A stretch of DNA of 64,000 nt from Caballeronia sp. dw_276. GTDB lineage: Bacteria > Pseudomonadota > Gammaproteobacteria > Burkholderiales > Burkholderiaceae. The notes beneath the pieces were generated by a model. That model worked only from the letters and a program-made list of their open reading frames with translations. It had not been told where the DNA came from and made no database searches. Of the stretch, positions 8,275 through 17,173 are shown one piece after another; position 1 is the stretch's first letter; each line of letters starts with the position of its first letter. The position numbers and the translations under genes are program-made. The stretch covers positions 1-64,000 of the forward strand of contig NZ_JAAVUV010000012.1 of the NCBI RefSeq assembly GCF_018449635.1, given 5' to 3'.

Positions 8275-9618
8275 TTACTTCTGATAGCCGGCTTGCTTCA
8301 CCGCACGGTCCGCGGCTGCGTTACCCGCTTTCAGCGCTGCGTCCACAGTCGTTTGTCCTGCAACCACGCCGGCAATCGACTGGCCAACTACCGTGCCGAA
8401 CGACTGGAATTCCGGAATGCCGACGAACTGGACGCCGGTGTACGGGATCTTCTTCATCGAAGAATCATTCGGGTTAGCCGATTCAATTGCGTTCAACACG
8501 AAGTCGCCAAACGGCGCGGCCTTCTTGTAGTCGGCATTGGCGTACGTCGACTTGCGCGTGCCCGGAGGAACCGATGCCCAGCCTTCATCCTTCGCGGCCA
8601 GCTGGATGTATTCCTTCGATGTCGCCCACGTCGCGAACTTCTTCGCAGCGTCTTGCGACTTCGACGTCTTCGGAATCGCCAGCGACCACGACCACAACCA
8701 GTGCGAGCCCTTCGGCGTCACGGCAACCGGCGCTGCGGCAAAACCAATCTTGTCCGCGACTTGCGATTGCGACTTGTTGTAGAGCATGCCGGCTGCAACC
8801 GTTGCATCGATCCACATCGCGCACTTGCCCGATGACATCAGTGTCAGGTTTTCATTGAAGCCGTTCGAGCTGGCTCCCGGAGGGCCATCGTTTTTCAGCA
8901 GGTCGGAGTAGAACGTGATGGCCTTGTGCCATTCCGGCGTATCGAGTTGCGCCTTCCAGTTCTCGTCGAACCAGCGGCCGCCGTACGTGTTCACGAGCGT
9001 CGACACGAACGCCATGTTCTCGCCCCAACCCGCTTTACCGCGCAAGCAGATGCCGTACTGGCCTTTGGCTTTGTCGGTGAGCTTGTCGGCGAATTGCTTG
9101 ATCTGGTCGTAAGTCGGTTGATCCGGCATCTTCAGGCCAGCGGCTTCGAACAAATCCTTGCGGTAATACGTCATCGAGCTTTCGACGTAGAACGGCAGCG
9201 CGTACAACTGGCCGTTATACGAGAGACCGTCGCGCGCGGTCTTCACCACGTCGTCGAGATCGTAGTCAGCCGGGAGATTCGTCATTGGCACGAGCCAGCC
9301 GCGCTTGCCCCATTGCGGCGCTTCATACGTGCCGATCGCCATCACGTCGAACTGACCGCTGTTCGTGGTGATGTCGGTGGTGGCGCGCTGACGAAGCACG
9401 TTCTCTTCCAGGATGACCCACTTGAGCTGGATATCCGGATTGGCTTTTTCAAACGCCGGCGACAGCTTCTTCAACTCGATCATGTCCGGGTTGTTGAGTG
9501 TCGCGATGGTCACGGTCGCGGCCTTCGAAGCAACCGGCACAAGCGCGGCCGCGGCAAATGCGGCGCACGCGAACGAGCGCATCGGCAGGTTTTTAAGAGT
9601 GAATGTGGCGCGTTTCAT
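8275..9618 (-). CDS. Periplasmic polyol-binding protein of the ABC transporter (SmoE/MtlE type)
   Basis: The 447-residue protein starts with a signal peptide that should be cleaved after about Ala33 (VASKA). The mature part is a cluster-D extracellular solute-binding protein (SBP_bac_1) with the usual lobes (TLNNPDMIELKKLSPAFEKA; YALPFYVESSMTYYRKDLF). It captures the polyol in the periplasm and delivers it to the permeases. It is the second gene of the minus-strand operon, 158 bp after the SDR gene, so a secondary promoter there is possible. The size and partners match sorbitol/mannitol binding proteins. Confidence 0.93.
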   Translation of the reverse strand: MKRATFTLKNLPMRSFACAAFAAAALVPVASKAATVTIATLNNPDMIELKKLSPAFEKANPDIQLKWVILEENVLRQRATTDITTNSGQFDVMAIGTYEAPQWGKRGWLVPMTNLPADYDLDDVVKTARDGLSYNGQLYALPFYVESSMTYYRKDLFEAAGLKMPDQPTYDQIKQFADKLTDKAKGQYGICLRGKAGWGENMAFVSTLVNTYGGRWFDENWKAQLDTPEWHKAITFYSDLLKNDGPPGASSNGFNENLTLMSSGKCAMWIDATVAAGMLYNKSQSQVADKIGFAAAPVAVTPKGSHWLWSWSLAIPKTSKSQDAAKKFATWATSKEYIQLAAKDEGWASVPPGTRKSTYANADYKKAAPFGDFVLNAIESANPNDSSMKKIPYTGVQFVGIPEFQSFGTVVGQSIAGVVAGQTTVDAALKAGNAAADRAVKQAGYQK

Positions 9619-9776
9619 GTTGTTTCGTCTCCTTTATCGTTAGCACGGCGCTCGTGCTGCGGGCTTGCATGACGCGTCGATCATCGGCTGATCGGATTGA
9701 TACGGGCTACTACATACTTTCTGGTACTCGTGAAACTTGAATTCGTAGCGGGCGGTTTCATGACCGCACCAAGCAC

Positions 9777-10550
9777 TCAGCTCATCCAGTTGCCGCCATC
9801 GACATTCAGCGTCTGCGCGGTGATGTAATCCGAATCCGCCGATACCAGGAACAAGGCCGCGCCCGTCAGATCGTTCGGCAGGCCCATGCGTCCAAGCGGT
9901 ACGGCTTCGCCAACCAGACGCTTCTTTTCGCCGAGCGGACGGTTTTCATACTTCGCGAAAAGCGCATCGACGGTTTCCCACATGGGGGTATCGACCACGC
10001 CCGGCGCGATGCTGTTCACGTTGATGCCATGTTGCGCAAGACCCAGCGCCGCCGATTGCGTGTAGCTGATCACGGCGGCCTTGGTTGCGCAATAGTGGGA
10101 AACTAGCGCCTCGCCGCGACGGCCGGCTTGCGACGACATATTGACGATCTTGCCGCCACGCCCTTGCTTGACCATTTGCTGCGCGACGAGCTGCATCAGG
10201 AAGAACATGCCCTTCACGTTCACCGCAAAGAGGCGATCGAAGATATCCCAGGATTCATCGAGGATCGGGCGCATGTCGAACAGCGCCGCGTTGTTGTACA
10301 GGATGTCGATGCCGCCGAATTTATCGACGGTGGACGAGACGATGCGCTCGAGATCTTCACGCTTGGTGACATCGGCTTTGACGGCGAGCACGTTGCCCGC
10401 GTAGTCCGAAAAACGTTGCGCCAGTTCGGCTTCGTCTTTCAGATCGACGACGACAACTTTTGCGCCTTCGTCCAGAAATCGTTTGGTGACCGCTTCGCCA
10501 ATCCCGCTGGCCGCACCCGTCACGATAGCTACCTTGTCCTGCAATTTCAC
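9777..10550 (-). CDS. SDR-family polyol dehydrogenase, probable sorbitol (L-iditol) 2-dehydrogenase
   Basis: The 257-residue classical short-chain dehydrogenase has TGAASGIGEAV as the NAD-binding motif, YNNAALF, a catalytic Ser in NMSSQAG and YCATK as the Tyr-Lys pair. It would oxidise D-sorbitol to D-fructose or galactitol to tagatose (SmoS/PolS group). I chose the GTG start at 10550 (VKLQDKVAIVTG). It has GGAG six bases upstream and gives the family's usual length; the frame stays open to 10586. It is the first gene of the polyol operon, downstream of the second operator-like dyad. Confidence 0.87.
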   Translation of the reverse strand: MKLQDKVAIVTGAASGIGEAVTKRFLDEGAKVVVVDLKDEAELAQRFSDYAGNVLAVKADVTKREDLERIVSSTVDKFGGIDILYNNAALFDMRPILDESWDIFDRLFAVNVKGMFFLMQLVAQQMVKQGRGGKIVNMSSQAGRRGEALVSHYCATKAAVISYTQSAALGLAQHGINVNSIAPGVVDTPMWETVDALFAKYENRPLGEKKRLVGEAVPLGRMGLPNDLTGAALFLVSADSDYITAQTLNVDGGNWMS

Positions 10551-10613
10551 GGTTGTCTCCGGTTCGTCTTTGGCCGCTTTATCCACTTGGACAGTGAGCG
10601 AACGCTCTTTGCG

Positions 10614-10646
10614 TGATCAATTGCTCTCTGCGTGGTCGAATGATCG
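10614..10646. promoter_or_regulatory. Second operator-like dyad, upstream of the SDR-transporter operon
   Basis: TGATCAATTGCTC (10614-10626) and GGTCGAATGATCG (10634-10646) flank a 7-bp spacer. Each half agrees at 10 of 13 positions with the corresponding half of the dyad at 138-172, and the spacer length is identical. It begins 64 bp upstream of the SDR start codon. Confidence 0.55.
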
Positions 10647-10817
10647 GCGACGAGTGAGGCGGTGTCAAGGCGCGTTGCCATGTTTCGATGCTGCGACGCG
10701 CAAAGCCCCTCAAAACTGCGGGAAAACCCCAACCGGCGCGGCTTTGCACGAAGCGTGCGCACGCCTGGAAGCGTCCAGGCCATCGCTTTGGAACACGTCC
10801 GCTGATGCAAAACACAG

Positions 10818-10832
10818 TGATACGTTATATCA
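10818..10832. promoter_or_regulatory. Candidate Zur operator upstream of the zinc importer
   Basis: TGATA-CGTTA-TATCA is a perfect 5-bp-arm dyad in an AT-rich patch, 52 bp before the binding-protein start. It resembles proteobacterial Zur boxes (GTTATA-type cores). No zur gene is in the window. Confidence 0.5.
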
Positions 10833-10883
10833 TCGCCGACGATTCGACTGACCCGCCTCTCCTCCAATCTTCCAGGAAATGCC

Positions 10884-11780
10884 ATGAGCAAACTTGTCGC
10901 CGCCTTATTGACCTGCACCGCCCTTTTGTCCGCGAGCTTTGGCGGCACGGCCATGGCGCAAACAGCGTCCAGCGGTACGGTCGCGGTGGTCGCGGCCGAG
11001 AATTTCTATGGCGACGTCGTGCGGCAACTCGGCGGCGATCACGTCGCGGTGACGAGCATCCTGAGCAACCCGGACGAAGATCCGCATCTCTTCGAAGCCA
11101 GCCCGAAGACCGCGCGCGCGTTGCAGAACGCGGCGCTTGTCGTGTATAACGGCGCCGACTACGATCCGTGGATGGACAAGCTGCTGGCGGCATCGAAGGG
11201 AAAAGGGCGCACGACGATCGTCGCGGCCCAACTGATGGGCAAGAAATCCGGCGATAATCCTCACCTTTGGTACGACCCGGCCACCATGCCCACGGTCGCG
11301 AAAGCGGTCAGCGCGTATCTGGTCCAGGCGGACCCGGCGCACAAAGCCGACTACGATGCACGCCTGAGCACCTTTTTGGCATCGGTGAAACCCATCGATA
11401 CGCGGGTCGCCGCGCTCAAAAGCCAGTTCAAGGGCGTGCCCGTGACGGCGACGGAACCGGTGTTCGGTTATATGTCGGACGCGATTGGCCTCGATATGCG
11501 CAATGCCCGCTTCCAGCTTGCCGCCATGAACGATACGGAACCGAGCGCGTCGGATATCGCCGCATTCGAAAAGGATTTGCGCGAGCGTCAGGTGCACGTG
11601 CTGATCTATAACAGTCAGGCAACGGAAGCACTGACCAAGCGCATGCTGAAAGTAGCGCACGATTCACACGTGCCGAGCATCAGCGTCACCGAGACGCTGC
11701 CCGCCGGCAAGACCTTCCAGACATGGATGACCTCGCAGCTCGACGCGTTGTCGGCTGCGTTGCAGGGAAAGACGAGATGA
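10884..11780 (+). CDS. znuA: Zinc/manganese ABC transporter substrate-binding protein (ZnuA-like)
   Basis: The 298-residue periplasmic protein has a signal peptide ending near AMAQ (about residue 26) and belongs to the cluster A-I metal-binding proteins. Two usual metal ligands are visible: His in DEDPHLFE and His in DNPHLWYD. The third His site of typical ZnuA, before FGY, is Glu in TATEPVFGYM. The His-rich loop of enterobacterial ZnuA is missing. It starts the metal-importer operon, 29 bp before the ATPase gene. Metal identity (zinc or manganese) is inferred from family and the upstream Zur-like dyad. Confidence 0.87.
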   Translation: MSKLVAALLTCTALLSASFGGTAMAQTASSGTVAVVAAENFYGDVVRQLGGDHVAVTSILSNPDEDPHLFEASPKTARALQNAALVVYNGADYDPWMDKLLAASKGKGRTTIVAAQLMGKKSGDNPHLWYDPATMPTVAKAVSAYLVQADPAHKADYDARLSTFLASVKPIDTRVAALKSQFKGVPVTATEPVFGYMSDAIGLDMRNARFQLAAMNDTEPSASDIAAFEKDLRERQVHVLIYNSQATEALTKRMLKVAHDSHVPSISVTETLPAGKTFQTWMTSQLDALSAALQGKTR

Positions 11781-11808
11781 GTGTTTGGATGTTCGGGGAT
11801 GCGTCTCG

Positions 11809-12708
11809 ATGAACGCATCGATCAAAGCGGGCGCGCTGGACGTCGAGCACGTCACGCTTGAACTCGGCGGCCGGCCGATCCTGAAGGATGCGAGCTTCAA
11901 TGTCGCGGCGGGTGAGTTTATCGGCGTGCTGGGGCCCAATGGCGCCGGCAAGACCACGCTCATGCGCGCAATGCTTGGGCTTCTGCCCTTGTCCAAAGGC
12001 ACGATCCGCGTGAACGGCGTGGCGGTTGTACGCGGCAATGCGTCGATTGGTTATATGCCGCAGATTCGCAGCGGTCTTGCCGGCCGGCGCGTGCGTGGCC
12101 GCGATTTTGTCGCGATGGCCGCCGATGGTCATCGCTGGGGTTTGCCGCGCACGAGTGCTGCGGCAAAGGCGGATGTGGATCGGGTGCTCGATCTCGTCGA
12201 TGGCCGCGCGCTCGCCGCACGGCCTTTGTCGGAGTTGTCGGGCGGCGAACGACAGCGTCTGCTGCTCGCGCAATGCCTGCTGGGCGACCCAAAACTCCTT
12301 CTCCTCGATGAACCCCTGATCAGCCTCGACCCGCGTCATCAAACCGGCGTTGTCGATCTCGTGCGGCGCGTGCAACGCGAGCTCGGCATTACCGTCTTGT
12401 TTTCGGCGCACGAGCTTAATCCGCTGCTCAACTCCATCGATCGGGTGCTGTACCTCGGCAATGGCCGGGCGGCGCTTGGCACTATCGATGAAGTCATTAC
12501 AAAGCCGGTGCTCTCGCAGCTTTATGGTTCGCCCATCGACGTGATGCGCGTGAACGGCCGCATCTTTGTCATGGCCGGCGATGTGGAAGTCGACAAGCTC
12601 GATCACGCGCACGAAGACGGTCCGGACGGCCATTCGCATTCTCACGACCACGATCATGGACACGATCACGGTCATCACCATTCCGGAACGCATTCCCACG
12701 ATGTTTGA
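11809..12708 (+). CDS. znuC: Zinc/manganese ABC transporter ATP-binding protein with His-rich tail
   Basis: The 299-residue ATPase has Walker A GPNGAGKTT, signature LSGGERQRLLLAQ and Walker B LLLLDEPLISLD. The last 35 or so residues form a cytoplasmic His/Asp-rich tail (HSHSHDHDHGHDHGHHH and neighbours), which could sense or hold metal. The frame is open from a TTG at 11785, but the ATG at 11809 (MNASIKAG) is the better start. Its stop overlaps the permease start by eight bases. Confidence 0.9.
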   Translation: MNASIKAGALDVEHVTLELGGRPILKDASFNVAAGEFIGVLGPNGAGKTTLMRAMLGLLPLSKGTIRVNGVAVVRGNASIGYMPQIRSGLAGRRVRGRDFVAMAADGHRWGLPRTSAAAKADVDRVLDLVDGRALAARPLSELSGGERQRLLLAQCLLGDPKLLLLDEPLISLDPRHQTGVVDLVRRVQRELGITVLFSAHELNPLLNSIDRVLYLGNGRAALGTIDEVITKPVLSQLYGSPIDVMRVNGRIFVMAGDVEVDKLDHAHEDGPDGHSHSHDHDHGHDHGHHHSGTHSHDV

Positions 12709-13483
12709 ATACGAATTCATGCGCAACGCCTTCGCGGCGTCGGGGATTGTCGCGGTGCTGGCGGGCATTGTCGGGTACTTTCTGGTGCTGCGCGGGCAGA
12801 CGTTCGCAGGTCATGCGTTGTCCCACGTTGGCTTTACCGGCGCGACCGGCGCGGTGCTCGTCGGCGTATCGCCGCTCTGGGGCATGATCGGTTTTACGCT
12901 CGTTGCGGGCGTCGGCATGGGCGCGCTGGGCGAAAAGCTGACCGGACGAGATGTCGCCATCGGCGTGATCCTGTCTTTATCGCTGGGATTTGGGTTGTTG
13001 TTCCTGCACTTCTTTACCGCCTATGCAAGCCAGGCGACCGCGCTGCTTTTCGGCAACGTGCTGGGCGTGAGTCATGAGACTTTAGTTGTGCTGGTTGGGC
13101 TCGCCGTGGTCAGTCTCGGCGCGCTGGCCGTGATCATGCGGCCGTTGTTGTTTGCATCGCTACAGCCTGAGCTGGCCGAGGCCAAGGGGGTATCGCTGCG
13201 GCTCGTGTCCGTGCTCTTTCTCGCGATCACGGCGCTGGCGGTGGCGGCATCGACGCAAATTGTCGGCGTATTGCTCGTGTTCGCGCTGATGGTCGGACCG
13301 GCCGCGGCGGCGCAAAACGTGGCGACGCGCTTGTCGACCGGCGTATTGCTCGCGGCGGTTTTCGCGCTGGGGCAAGCGTGGGTGGGTTTGACGCTGGCGT
13401 ATTACACCGATTGGCCAACAAGCTTCTGGATCACGATGCTGTCGGCAGGGGTTTATGGGGTGAGTTTGTTCGGGCGGAGATAG
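12701..13483 (+). CDS. znuB: Zinc/manganese ABC transporter permease
   Basis: The 260-residue integral membrane protein has seven to eight hydrophobic segments and the ABC-3 family core (LRGQTFAGHALSHVGFTGA). The frame is open further upstream, but the ATG at 12701 (MFEYEFMRNAF) gives the family length. It overlaps the znuC stop by eight bases, so the two are coupled. Confidence 0.92.
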   Translation: MFEYEFMRNAFAASGIVAVLAGIVGYFLVLRGQTFAGHALSHVGFTGATGAVLVGVSPLWGMIGFTLVAGVGMGALGEKLTGRDVAIGVILSLSLGFGLLFLHFFTAYASQATALLFGNVLGVSHETLVVLVGLAVVSLGALAVIMRPLLFASLQPELAEAKGVSLRLVSVLFLAITALAVAASTQIVGVLLVFALMVGPAAAAQNVATRLSTGVLLAAVFALGQAWVGLTLAYYTDWPTSFWITMLSAGVYGVSLFGRR

Positions 13484-13496
13484 GCAGCAGTTTTTG

Positions 13497-13517
13497 GGAA
13501 GCGAGTTGCGCGCTTCC
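13497..13517. other. Hairpin between convergent znuB and fghA
   Basis: GGAAGCG (13497-13503) pairs with CGCTTCC (13511-13517) in the 47-bp space between the two stop codons. Neither strand has a T-tract after the stem, so it is a weak terminator at best. Confidence 0.35.
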
Positions 13518-13530
13518 GCCTGAGGCCACC

Positions 13531-14376
13531 TCACCCGCACAACGTCCGCGCATGAAACGCCACGTGCTCGCCGATAAACGTCGAGATGAAGTAATACCCG
13601 TGGTCATATCCTTCATGCCGGCGCAGCGTCACTGCCTGCCCCGCCGCCTTCGCGGCCGCCTCGAAGATCTCCGGATGCAATTGCGTGGCGAGGAAGTTAT
13701 CGGCGAGACCCTGGTCGATCAAAATCCCTGCATCGAACTTCGCCTTCGCGTGTTTCACCAGTTCGCTCGCGTCGTACTGCTTCCACGCTTCCCGGTCGTC
13801 ACCCAGATAACCTGAAAACGCCTTCTCGCCCCAAGGGCATTGCGAAGGCGCGGCAATCGGCGCGAACGCCGACACCGACTTGTAAATATCCGGATTTTTC
13901 AGCGCCAGAACCAGCGCGCCGTGACCGCCCATCGAATGGCCGAAGATGCCCAGCCGGTCTTCACGCACTGGCAATTCTGCCAGCACCGTCGTGCGCAATT
14001 CCTGCGTCACGTACGAATACATCCGGTAGTTTTGCGCCCACGGGTCCTGCGTGGCATCGACGTAAAAACCCGCGCCCACGCCGAAGTCCCATGCCGCACT
14101 TTCATTCGGCACGCCGGCGCCGCGCGGACTCGTATCCGGCGCGATCAGCGCAATGCCGTGCTCCGTTGCATAACGCTGCGCGCCGGCCTTGATCGCGAAC
14201 GTCTCCTCGGTACATGTAAGGCCCGCGAGATAAAACAACGCGGGCACCTTGCCGTGTGCGGATTGCGGCGGCAGGAACACCGAGAAGCGCATCGGCAGGC
14301 CGATGGTTTGCGAGTCGTGCTTGTAAGTGCGCTGCACGCCGCCAAAGCAGCGATGTTCTTCCACGAGTTCCAGCAT
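13531..14376 (-). CDS. fghA: S-formylglutathione hydrolase
   Basis: The 281-residue alpha/beta hydrolase splits S-formylglutathione into formate and glutathione in the last step of glutathione-dependent formaldehyde oxidation. The nucleophile elbow GHSMGGHGALV and the N-terminus LELVEEHRCFGG are typical of the esterase D group. Two ATGs are possible. The one at 14376 sits nine bases after GAGG, whereas the one at 14385 abuts the Shine-Dalgarno. The gene begins about 11 bp after the frmA stop and is the last gene of the operon. Confidence 0.94.
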   Translation of the reverse strand: MLELVEEHRCFGGVQRTYKHDSQTIGLPMRFSVFLPPQSAHGKVPALFYLAGLTCTEETFAIKAGAQRYATEHGIALIAPDTSPRGAGVPNESAAWDFGVGAGFYVDATQDPWAQNYRMYSYVTQELRTTVLAELPVREDRLGIFGHSMGGHGALVLALKNPDIYKSVSAFAPIAAPSQCPWGEKAFSGYLGDDREAWKQYDASELVKHAKAKFDAGILIDQGLADNFLATQLHPEIFEAAAKAAGQAVTLRRHEGYDHGYYFISTFIGEHVAFHARTLCG

Positions 14377-14387
14377 CGTCGTCATCC

Positions 14388-15494
14388 TCAGTAAAGAACC
14401 ACCGAGCGGATCGACTCGCCCTTTTTCATCAGATCGAAGCCTTCGTTGATGCGCTCGAGCGGCAACGTGTGCGTGATCAGGTCGTCGATATTGATCTTGC
14501 CTTCCATATACCAGTCGACAATCTTCGGCACATCCGTGCGTCCACGCGCGCCGCCGAACGCCGAGCCTTTCCACTCGCGGCCGGTCACGAGCTGGAACGG
14601 CCGCGTCGAGATTTCCTCGCCCGCCGCCGCCACGCCGATGATGAACGATTGTCCCCAACCCTTGTGCGTGCATTCGAGCGCCTGGCGCATCACCTTCGTG
14701 TTGCCGATACATTCGAACGAATAATCCGCGCCGCCATCGGTCAACTGCACGATGTGATCGACGACGTTGGGCACTTCGTTCGGGTTGATGAAGTGCGTCA
14801 TGCCGAACTTCTTCGCGAGTTCCACGCGCCCCGGATTCAGATCGACGCCGATGATCTTGTCCGCGCCCACCATCTTCGCGCCCTGGATCACGTTCAAGCC
14901 GATACCGCCCAGCCCGAACACGACCACGTTCGCGCCCGCCTCGACTTTTGCCGAATACACGACAGCGCCCACGCCCGTCGTCACGCCGCAACCGATGTAG
15001 CAGATCTTGTCGAACGGCGCGTCTTCACGCACCTTCGCCACCGCGATTTCCGGCACGACGATGTAGTTCGAAAACGTCGATGTCCCCATGTAATGGAACA
15101 GCGGCTTTCCGTCGATGGAAAAACGCGACGTTGCGTCCGGCATCAGACCACGGCCTTGCGTGGAACGGATGGCCTGGCACAGGTTGGTCTTGCGCGAGAG
15201 GCAAAATTTGCACTGGCGGCATTCGGGCGTGTAGAGCGGAATGACGTGATCGCCTTTCCTCAATGTGCCGACGCCCGGACCGACATCGACGACGATTCCC
15301 GCGCCTTCATGCCCGAGAATCGCCGGAAAAATGCCTTCCGGGTCCGCGCCCGAGAGCGTGTAGTAATCGGTGTGGCAGATGCCCGTGGCTTTTACTTCAA
15401 TCAACACTTCGCCGGCGCGCGGCCCTTCAAGATCCACTTCCTCGATGGTCAGCGGCTTTCCGGCTTCCCATGCAATGGCGGCTTTCGTCTTCAT
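14388..15494 (-). CDS. frmA: S-(hydroxymethyl)glutathione dehydrogenase (class III alcohol dehydrogenase)
   Basis: This 368-residue zinc dehydrogenase oxidises the spontaneous adduct of formaldehyde and glutathione to S-formylglutathione with NAD+. ATGICHTDYYTLSG and GHEGAGIVVDVG hold the catalytic zinc ligands. The PECRQCKFCLSRKTNLC segment holds the structural zinc cysteines, and FGLGGIGLNVIQGAK is the NAD fold. The start at 15494 (MKTKAAIAWEAG) has GGAG upstream; the open frame extends to 15668 without reason. It lies 29 bp downstream of the AGE-family gene. Confidence 0.95.
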   Translation of the reverse strand: MKTKAAIAWEAGKPLTIEEVDLEGPRAGEVLIEVKATGICHTDYYTLSGADPEGIFPAILGHEGAGIVVDVGPGVGTLRKGDHVIPLYTPECRQCKFCLSRKTNLCQAIRSTQGRGLMPDATSRFSIDGKPLFHYMGTSTFSNYIVVPEIAVAKVREDAPFDKICYIGCGVTTGVGAVVYSAKVEAGANVVVFGLGGIGLNVIQGAKMVGADKIIGVDLNPGRVELAKKFGMTHFINPNEVPNVVDHIVQLTDGGADYSFECIGNTKVMRQALECTHKGWGQSFIIGVAAAGEEISTRPFQLVTGREWKGSAFGGARGRTDVPKIVDWYMEGKINIDDLITHTLPLERINEGFDLMKKGESIRSVVLY

Positions 15495-15523
15495 GTGTCC
15501 AACTCCTTTCGTTGATCGTAGAT

Positions 15524-16762
15524 TCAGGGGTTTTTGAGGTCGCGCTCGATTACGTTCAGTACTTCGTAGCATGCGCCCATTGTGTGATAGTCGACCTTGC
15601 CGGCCGGGCTTTTCTCGTCGCTGTATTTGCTGTTGTCGCGCGCGAGAATTCTGTACCACGCGCCCCACTTATGGTCGACAAAGTGTTCCCAGCTATAGGC
15701 CCACAAGCGGTCGTAATCGTTCCAGTAGCGGGTCGCGGCGGCGGCGCCGTCACGCGCGGCGCGATCGGCGAGCAACGCGGCTGTTGCCAGCGATTCGGCC
15801 TGGACCCAGAAATACTTGTCTTCGTCGTAGAACTTGCCTTCGACGTCGAAGCCATAAACCATGCCGCCGTGCTCGTGGTCCCACGAGAGTTCCATGGCTT
15901 TATCGAAGAGTTCGCGGGCGCGCTTCACATGCCAAGCTTCCGGACGATGCCGGTCCAGGATCAGCAGCAGTTTCGCCCATTCCGTCTGATGGCCCGGCTG
16001 GAATCCCCACGGGCGGAAGATATTGGTCTTGTCGCCCTTGTTGTATTCCCAGTCCACCGACCAGTCCGGCTTGTAGTGTTCCCATACAAGCCCGCCAGCA
16101 AGCGCGGCCTGACGGTTCACCATGTTGTCGGCGAGGAGCGCGGCGCGATCGAGATAACGCACGTCCTTCGATGCCTCGAATGCGGCCAGCATCGCTTCGC
16201 AGGCGTGCATGTTGGCGTTCTGCCCGCGATAGTCCGACACCACCCAGTCCGCGCTTGCTTCGTCCTTGTATAAACCGTGCTCGGCGTCCCAGAAGCGCGT
16301 TTCCATCAGGTCCCACGTCTCTTCCAGATACGCACGCGCTTCTTCGAAACCGGCTTCGAGCGCCTTCGCGTACGCGAGTACGACAAACGCGAGGCCGTAG
16401 CAATGATTCGTGCCGTCGGTGACATCGCGGCCATCGAGCGTCCATGCATAACCGCCCGTTTCCGGATTCCGATGAAACTCGCGCAAATATTCGATGCCAT
16501 GCCGCACGCCGCCACGATATTCATCGAGGCCGAAATGCTTGTACGCCATTGCATAGGTGAAAACGAAGCGCGTACTCGATACAAGGTGCCGCGTCCTGCG
16601 ATCGTAGACCGTGCCGTTGTCCTTGTAGAAATGATAGAAACCGCCGGCCGGATCCATGCAATGCGGGTGATAGAACGTCATCGTGCGTAGCGCGTGATCC
16701 AGCAGAAACTCGCGCGAGCGGAAATCGGGAAAGGGAGTGTGGGGCTTCGAGGTATCGGGCAT
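15524..16762 (-). CDS. AGE-family epimerase/isomerase, probable D-mannose isomerase
   Basis: The 412-residue (alpha/alpha)6-barrel protein belongs to the N-acylglucosamine 2-epimerase superfamily. RGQNANMHACEAMLAA and GFQPGHQTEWAKLLL contain the active-site histidines of the D-mannose isomerase/YihS branch, which interconverts mannose, fructose and glucose-type sugars. No signal peptide is present. It is the promoter-proximal gene of an operon that continues with frmA and fghA, an unusual partner for a sugar isomerase. Whether it acts on mannose or another sugar is not resolved by sequence. Confidence 0.82.
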   Translation of the reverse strand: MPDTSKPHTPFPDFRSREFLLDHALRTMTFYHPHCMDPAGGFYHFYKDNGTVYDRRTRHLVSSTRFVFTYAMAYKHFGLDEYRGGVRHGIEYLREFHRNPETGGYAWTLDGRDVTDGTNHCYGLAFVVLAYAKALEAGFEEARAYLEETWDLMETRFWDAEHGLYKDEASADWVVSDYRGQNANMHACEAMLAAFEASKDVRYLDRAALLADNMVNRQAALAGGLVWEHYKPDWSVDWEYNKGDKTNIFRPWGFQPGHQTEWAKLLLILDRHRPEAWHVKRARELFDKAMELSWDHEHGGMVYGFDVEGKFYDEDKYFWVQAESLATAALLADRAARDGAAAATRYWNDYDRLWAYSWEHFVDHKWGAWYRILARDNSKYSDEKSPAGKVDYHTMGACYEVLNVIERDLKNP

Positions 16763-17173
16763 TTGTATGAGGTCTTCGTGCTGCTTGTAAGGTCGCGTGC
16801 GGCGTTAGTTTAAGCGCAGGTGCAAAGCGCGTTTCAAAAGCGCCAAAAAACATTCGAAAACCCGGTTGCGACGGGTTAACCCCGTGCCCTCTCCCAGTCT
16901 TCACAAAACGCACTATGCGTCGCGGCCGATAACCATCATAACCACGCCTCGCATATGAGAACCCGCGTTCGCACGACGTAAATCGTTCAACGCCCGCCAG
17001 TCAACGCTTCGCCGCGCCACACGCAATGTTAAGCCACTCGGGCCATATCAGCCCGGCTAAGGGGGCCATACGCCAACGTCGACTTGTTCTTGCTTTTTAA
17101 GCCACTTACCTTGGATCGCTCAAACAAGACGCCCGGATTGCACGGCGATCAAATTGATGGAGAGAGACAAGAT
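16763..17173. other. Divergent promoter region, with structured leader before the purine permease
   Basis: These 411 bp separate the AGE and permease genes and must hold both promoters. Near the permease end, CGGGC and GCCCG flank the 7-base CATATCA, and GGCTAAGG and CCATACGCC follow, at about 17025-17075. This is a plausible structured 5' leader. Purine permeases of beta-proteobacteria can carry xanthine (NMT1) riboswitches, but I cannot confirm the consensus from memory. Nothing else is recognised here. Confidence 0.3.

Noticed and set aside
13531..14991. Longer version of fghA reaching into frmA
   Set aside because: The added part is an out-of-frame reading of frmA. The ATG at 14376 has a proper Shine-Dalgarno.
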